DNA of 64,000 bases from Arthrobacter sp. Marseille-P9274 (GTDB lineage Bacteria > Actinomycetota > Actinomycetes > Actinomycetales > Micrococcaceae). The stretch is taken from the NCBI RefSeq assembly GCF_946892675.1, contig NZ_CAMPOV010000001.1, positions 1,648,033 to 1,712,032 on the forward strand, read 5' to 3'. Shown in pieces: positions 60,139 to 64,000 of this stretch. The position numbers and the translations under genes are program-made. Below the pieces are notes generated by a model. It ran no database searches, was not told the DNA's origin, and saw nothing but the letters and a program-made list of their open reading frames with translations. Position 1 is the stretch's first letter; each line of letters starts with the position of its first letter.

Positions 60139-60795
60139 GTGAACACTACTCCTGACCGGTCCGGGACTGGAACCGCCGCAATACCGGCCGCCCACGCCGC
60201 GGACGCCAGCGTGGCGGCGCCTGCGCGGCATAAACCCTTCGCCTGGCTGCTGCTCGTGACCGGCGTTGTCGGCTGGATCGCCTCCTCGATCCTCGTGCTC
60301 GAGCGCATCGCAACGTACGTCAATCCGGATTACGTCACCAGCTGCGACGTCAGCCCCTGGGTCTCCTGCGGTGCCGTCTTCCAGACGTGGCAGGCCTCGC
60401 TGTTCGGATTCCCCAATCCGCTGATCGGCATCGTGGCCTTCGTGGTGCCCATTACGACGGCGATGGCCATGCTGGCGGGGGCCAGGTTCCGGCGGTGGTA
60501 CTGGATCGGCCTCCAGGCCGGCGTCACCCTGGGCTTCGTCTTCGTCGTCTGGCTCTGGAGCCAGGCGCTCTTCGACATCTTCATCCTGTGCATCTACTGC
60601 ATGGTCGTCTGGGCCATGATGATTCCGATGTTCGTCATGGTGACGGTGCGCAACCTGGCGCACGGCGTCATCAAGGCACCGGAGTCCGTGGTCCGTTTTG
60701 CCGGCGACTGGGCCTGGACGATCACCGCGGTGCTCTGGATTGCCACGGCGGCCAGCGTGTTCATCCGGTTCATGAACGCGTTCCTCGGCGGCTGA
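60139..60795 (+). CDS. Vitamin K epoxide reductase family protein
   Basis: A 218-residue membrane protein of the bacterial VKOR family, which reoxidises the periplasmic disulfide catalyst. The essential cysteines are present: the loop pair in TSCDVSPWVSCGAVF and the active CIYC in ILCIYCMVVW. Five helices fit the family topology. A GTG start is chosen, with GGAAAAGGAC eight bases upstream; a longer frame into the rne promoter is unlikely. Divergent from rne. Confidence 0.92.
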   Translation: MNTTPDRSGTGTAAIPAAHAADASVAAPARHKPFAWLLLVTGVVGWIASSILVLERIATYVNPDYVTSCDVSPWVSCGAVFQTWQASLFGFPNPLIGIVAFVVPITTAMAMLAGARFRRWYWIGLQAGVTLGFVFVVWLWSQALFDIFILCIYCMVVWAMMIPMFVMVTVRNLAHGVIKAPESVVRFAGDWAWTITAVLWIATAASVFIRFMNAFLGG

Positions 60796-60816
60796 CTCCC
60801 GGCCTGCCGTAACCAC

Positions 60817-60855
60817 AGAAGGCCGTCCGCATCGTCACGATGCGGGCGGCCTTCT
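60817..60855. terminator. Bidirectional terminator between VKOR and ndk
   Basis: An 18-base stem with one G-U pair and a three-base loop, 21 bases past the VKOR stop and 27 bases past the end of ndk on the other strand. Confidence 0.85.
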
Positions 60856-60882
60856 GTTCTGCGGCGGGCTTGCCGGACGGCT

Positions 60883-61299
60883 TTAGCCGAACCAGATGCC
60901 GATTTCCCGCTCGGCCGACTCCGGGGAGTCCGAGCCGTGCACCAGGTTCTGCTGGACCTTCAGGCCCCAGTCGCGTCCGAAATCGCCGCGGATGGTTCCT
61001 GGCGCTGCCATGGTCGGCTCGGTCGTCCCGGCCAGTGACCGGAAGCCTTCGATGACGCGATTGCCCTCGAACACGGCTGCCGCCGTCGGCCCGCTCAGCA
61101 TGAATTCCACCAGCGGCTCGTAGAAGGGCTTGCCGACGTGCTCTTCGTAGTGGCGCTCCAGCAGTTCGCGGGTAGCATCCACCAGCTTCAGCTGGACGAG
61201 CTTGTAGCCCTTCGCCTCCACCCTCGCCAGGATGGTGCCGGTCAGACCCCGGGCAACGCCGTCGGGCTTTACCAGTACCAAAGTGCGCTCATCGCTCAC
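60883..61299 (-). CDS. ndk: Nucleoside diphosphate kinase
   Basis: A 138-residue enzyme that transfers phosphate between nucleoside di- and triphosphates. Marks are [18 protein letters not shown], the active His in [16 protein letters not shown], and RGDFGRDW. The GTG start follows GGAGAG by five bases. The last member of an ileS-folC-DUF4233-ndk run. Confidence 0.97.
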   Translation of the reverse strand: MSDERTLVLVKPDGVARGLTGTILARVEAKGYKLVQLKLVDATRELLERHYEEHVGKPFYEPLVEFMLSGPTAAAVFEGNRVIEGFRSLAGTTEPTMAAPGTIRGDFGRDWGLKVQQNLVHGSDSPESAEREIGIWFG

Positions 61300-61376
61300 G
61301 TAACTCTCCTCAATTCGCTTGGCCTGCGGCTGCAGAGTTTCCCGATCCATCCTATGCGAACCGCCCGGGGCCCCGG

Positions 61377-61826
61377 TCAGGCGCCTGGCCCGGGGGCCGG
61401 CGGGTTGTTCCGCTCCCACTCGGCCTGCTCCGCGTCGCGCGCGGCGTTCTCGCGGTCGAGCCGGATGCCCGTCCGGACGCCATACCACCACGAGAGCGCG
61501 AACATGAGTCCGACGACGAACATCATCGGCTCCACGAAGCCCGTGGCGATAATGACCAGCTGGAGGATCCACCCGATGGCGTAGCCCGCCGGCCGGCGCA
61601 ACAGGGCGCAGTTGAGGACCAGCAGCAGGCTGAGCGCGAGTCCAACGCCCAGCACTACGGGCTGCGGGAAGCGGTCCTTGTGGAGTCCGAAGGCCACCAG
61701 GGTGGCGAAGAACACCACGAAGGCTTCGAGGGTGAGCACCATCGAGCAGAAGGTCACCTTGATGGACCGGCGCTTCTTGGGCATGTCCGGGCGCCATTCC
61801 CGCTGGGCTTTGGTCAGTCGTGCCAT
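61377..61826 (-). CDS. DUF4233 membrane protein
   Basis: A 149-residue membrane protein with about four helices after the cytoplasmic start [20 protein letters not shown]. Helices lie at about 30-48, 55-75, 80-98 and 102-122; the tail is charged and Pro-rich. DUF4233 genes regularly sit between folC and ndk in actinobacteria, as here. Start set by the ATG after the folC stop; the longer frame into folC is rejected. Confidence 0.9.
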   Translation of the reverse strand: MARLTKAQREWRPDMPKKRRSIKVTFCSMVLTLEAFVVFFATLVAFGLHKDRFPQPVVLGVGLALSLLLVLNCALLRRPAGYAIGWILQLVIIATGFVEPMMFVVGLMFALSWWYGVRTGIRLDRENAARDAEQAEWERNNPPAPGPGA

Positions 61827-61839
61827 GTTCTGATGTGTT

Positions 61840-63192
61840 TCACTTTCCGAGCAGGATTCGGGCGTCAGCCACGAGCGTGATGGAGCCGGTGATGAGGACG
61901 GCACCGGAGAGATCGTTGAGTTCTTCCGCGCGTTCGACCGCCCATTCGATCGCGTCGTCGAGCCTGGGCGCGACGTGGATGGACTCCTCCGCGAAACCTG
62001 CGGCCATCGCGTCCTCGGCAAGGTCCTCGGCGGAGATGGCGCGCGGCGAGTCGGACGCGGTGACGCAGATCTGGTCCACCCAGTCCCCAAGCTGTTCACG
62101 CAGCTGCTCCAGCACGCCCACGGAGTCCTTCTCGTGCAGCACCCCGACGATGGGCACGAGCCGGGTGAAGTTGAACGCCTCCTTCAGCGCGATGGCGGAC
62201 GCCTTCATGCCGTCCGGATTGTGCGCGGCGTCCACGATGATGGTCGGCGCGGTGCGGACCACCTCCAGCCGGCCGGGCGACGTCACCTGGCGGAAGCCCT
62301 CGCGGAGCACGTCCGCGTTGAGCTCCTTGCTCCCGCCGCCCAGGAACGCCTCCAGGGCGGCAACGGCGACGGCGGCGTTCTGCGCCTGGTGGGCGCCGTG
62401 CAACGGCAGCAGGATGTCCTCGTAGCGGCCGGCCAGGCCTGAGATGACCAGCTGCTGTCCGCCGACCGCCAGCACGCGCGACTCCACCCCGAACTCGACG
62501 CCTTCGAAGCGGTACGGCACCCCGGCCTCCTGGGCCTTCTCCAGCAGGATCTGCGCCGCCTCTGCCGGCTGCGCGGCGCTGACCAGGAAACCGCCGTGCT
62601 TGATGATCCCGGCCTTCTCCGCCGCGATCTCCTCGACGCTGTCGCCCAGCAGGTCGGTGTGGTCCAGGGAAATGGGGGTGACGACGGCAACCTGGCCGTC
62701 CACGACGTTGGTCGCATCGGTGATGCCGCCCAGTCCGACCTCGATCACGGCAACTTCCACCGGCTCATCGGCGAAAACCGCGATGGCCAGGATGGTGACG
62801 CATTCGAAGTACGTCAGCCGGGGCTCGCCGGCTCCGGCCAGCTCGGCATCCACGATCTCCAGATAGGGCCGGATTTCGTCCCAGATCCGCACGAAGGTCT
62901 CATCGGCGACGGGCTCGCCGTCGATGCTGATCCGTTCCGTCACCTTGCTCAGGTGCGGGCTGGTGTAGCGGCCGGTGCGCAGGCCGTGGGCGCGCAGGCC
63001 GGCCTCGATCATCCGCGCGGTGGATGTCTTGCCGTTCGTGCCGGTGAGGTGGATGCTGGCGAACGATCTCTGCGGCTCGCCGAGGATCTCCATGGCGCGG
63101 AACAGCGGGTCCATCCGCGGCTCCATCTTGTTCTCGGGCGCCCTGCTCAGCAGTTCCGCGTAGACGCTTTCGACGCCGAATTCGTCGCTCAT
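61840..63192 (-). CDS. folC: Dihydrofolate synthase / folylpolyglutamate synthase
   Basis: A 450-residue Mur-ligase-type enzyme that adds glutamate to dihydropteroate and folates. The P-loop is LTGTNGKTSTARMIEAGL; other marks are YTSPHLSKVTERISI, VEVAVIEVGLGGITDATNV, DHTDLLGDSVEEIAAEKAG and IIVDAAHNPDGMKAS. Its start overlaps the ileS stop by four bases (ATGA). Confidence 0.96.
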   Translation of the reverse strand: MSDEFGVESVYAELLSRAPENKMEPRMDPLFRAMEILGEPQRSFASIHLTGTNGKTSTARMIEAGLRAHGLRTGRYTSPHLSKVTERISIDGEPVADETFVRIWDEIRPYLEIVDAELAGAGEPRLTYFECVTILAIAVFADEPVEVAVIEVGLGGITDATNVVDGQVAVVTPISLDHTDLLGDSVEEIAAEKAGIIKHGGFLVSAAQPAEAAQILLEKAQEAGVPYRFEGVEFGVESRVLAVGGQQLVISGLAGRYEDILLPLHGAHQAQNAAVAVAALEAFLGGGSKELNADVLREGFRQVTSPGRLEVVRTAPTIIVDAAHNPDGMKASAIALKEAFNFTRLVPIVGVLHEKDSVGVLEQLREQLGDWVDQICVTASDSPRAISAEDLAEDAMAAGFAEESIHVAPRLDDAIEWAVERAEELNDLSGAVLITGSITLVADARILLGK

Positions 63193-64000
63193 GCCTGTGC
63201 CTCCACCTTCTCAACGGTGACCTGCTGGCCGTCGCCGGGCAGCAGGACCAGCTCCACGGTCAGGGTTTCCTCCGACACCAGGTCCTGGTGCCGGCCAAGC
63301 GCCGCGAGCACGTCCGGCCCGGCGGCCACGGTGGTGCGGATCCGGTCGCTGACCACGAGTTCGGCGTCCTTGCGGGCCTGCTGGATGGTGCGGACAAAGT
63401 CGCGGGCCAGTCCCTCGGCTTCGAGCTCCGGAGTGACCTCGGTGTTCAGGACCACGAAGCCTCCGCCGGGCAACATGGCCACGGATGCGGACGCCCCGCC
63501 AGCCTGCTCCGAGACGACGGTCTCCAGGGTGTACTCCTGCGGCTCGAGCGCGAGCCCGCCGGCCGTGACCTTGCCGTCGGCGTCCACCGACCAGTCCCCC
63601 GACTTGGAGGCCTTGATGGCCGCCTGGACGTTCTTGCCCAGCCGCGGACCGGCCGCGCGGGCATTGACCACCAGCTTCTGCTCGACCCCGAACTCCTCCG
63701 GCGAGGCGCTGCCGGCGTCGACCAGGCGGACCGACTTGATGTTCAGTTCGTCCTTGATGATCTCCTCGTAGCCGCCGGCCAGCTCCGCCGCTCCGGCAGT
63801 GACCACGGTCAGCTCGGACAGCGGCAGGCGCACGCGCAGGTTCGCGGCCTTGCGCAGGCTGGAGCCGGCCGAACAGATGCCCCGCGTGCTCTCCATCCGG
63901 GCGACCAGGCCGGCCTGCTCCGGGAACAGCCCGGCGTCCGGCCAATCGGTCAGGTGCACCGAACGGCCGCCGGTCAGTCCGCGCCAGATCTCCTCGGTCA
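63189..64000 (-). CDS. ileS: Isoleucyl-tRNA synthetase, C-terminal part (start beyond the window)
   Basis: The final 270 residues of IleS. The frame is open to the last base of the window. Seen are the end of the anticodon-binding domain (TEEIWRGLTGGRSVHLTDWP, LRKAANLRVRLPLSELTVV) and the C-terminal domain (ELNIKSVRLVDAG, GLARDFVRTIQQARKDAEL). The catalytic HIGH and KMSKS motifs lie outside. Its stop overlaps folC by four bases. Confidence 0.95.
   Translation of the reverse strand, partial: TEEIWRGLTGGRSVHLTDWPDAGLFPEQAGLVARMESTRGICSAGSSLRKAANLRVRLPLSELTVVTAGAAELAGGYEEIIKDELNIKSVRLVDAGSASPEEFGVEQKLVVNARAAGPRLGKNVQAAIKASKSGDWSVDADGKVTAGGLALEPQEYTLETVVSEQAGGASASVAMLPGGGFVVLNTEVTPELEAEGLARDFVRTIQQARKDAELVVSDRIRTTVAAGPDVLAALGRHQDLVSEETLTVELVLLPGDGQQVTVEKVEAQA

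Overview
The window is a high-GC chromosomal segment of a Micrococcales actinobacterium, most likely Arthrobacter sensu lato (family Micrococcaceae). Pointers are the DUF3040 and DUF4193 proteins, the class Ib nrdH-nrdI-nrdE plus nrdF cluster with NrdR-type boxes, and the core gene order ileS-folC-DUF4233-ndk / VKOR / rne-TPP riboswitch-thiD/tenA-rplU-rpmA-obgE-proB-proA-nadD-rsfS. Assignments rest on motif recognition only; no database search was run.

Layout. (1) About 1-38.5 kb is accessory sequence: short operons on both strands, long non-coding gaps, decayed genes (ArsR, IS110 transposase, SRAP, glycosyltransferase, a DUF6504-like paralogue) and many small hypothetical genes. Its main units are: an envelope/stress operon (BrkB-type membrane protein, helical LEA-like protein, Holin-X, DUF3618, PRC-barrel/DUF2382) at 5.4-9.4 kb; a DAG-kinase-like gene, a GAF-ANTAR regulator and a membrane desaturase (10.7-14.6 kb); a block of membrane and exported proteins (15.9-22.0 kb) with a tandem pair of secreted four-cysteine proteins, manganese catalase and a tandem pair of DUF4189 proteins; a large two-lobed multicopper oxidase (23.1-25.5 kb); a soluble PAS histidine kinase (27.8-29.3 kb); an isolated muconolactone isomerase/AtoE-type transporter pair with a divergent LysR regulator (30.5-33.4 kb); and a 870-residue adenylation-carrier-membrane acyltransferase fusion behind a DtxR/IdeR-type iron box (33.7-36.3 kb). 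(2) About 38.8-64 kb is the housekeeping core: ribonucleotide reductase, a LysR-SulP pair, two tRNA-Ala(GGC) genes, ribosome assembly, proline and NAD biosynthesis, ribosomal proteins L21/L27, Obg, thiamine salvage, RNase E/G, NDK, folate and the 3' end of ileS.

The most unusual structural signal is a dispersed direct repeat with core CCGATAACGGCGCATATG, found at seven places between 0.8 and 29.3 kb, always in the same orientation, and not seen in the core half. Its layout (about 11 bp ending ATAA, 6-bp centre, 11 bp often starting NTATG) recalls XerC/XerD dif sites, and two copies bracket the histidine kinase gene tightly. This suggests the accessory half may have been assembled from Xer-type modules, which is an inference. 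A second candidate is the iron-box-controlled adenylation/acyltransferase fusion, which stands alone without siderophore biosynthesis genes. A third is a shared palindrome (TASTAAGCATGCTT) upstream of both the envelope-stress operon and manganese catalase.

How the genes work together: the accessory half reads as survival functions (oxidative, osmotic, membrane and metal stress) with local regulators. The core half groups DNA-precursor synthesis under NrdR-like control with translation and growth-control genes in the usual actinobacterial order.
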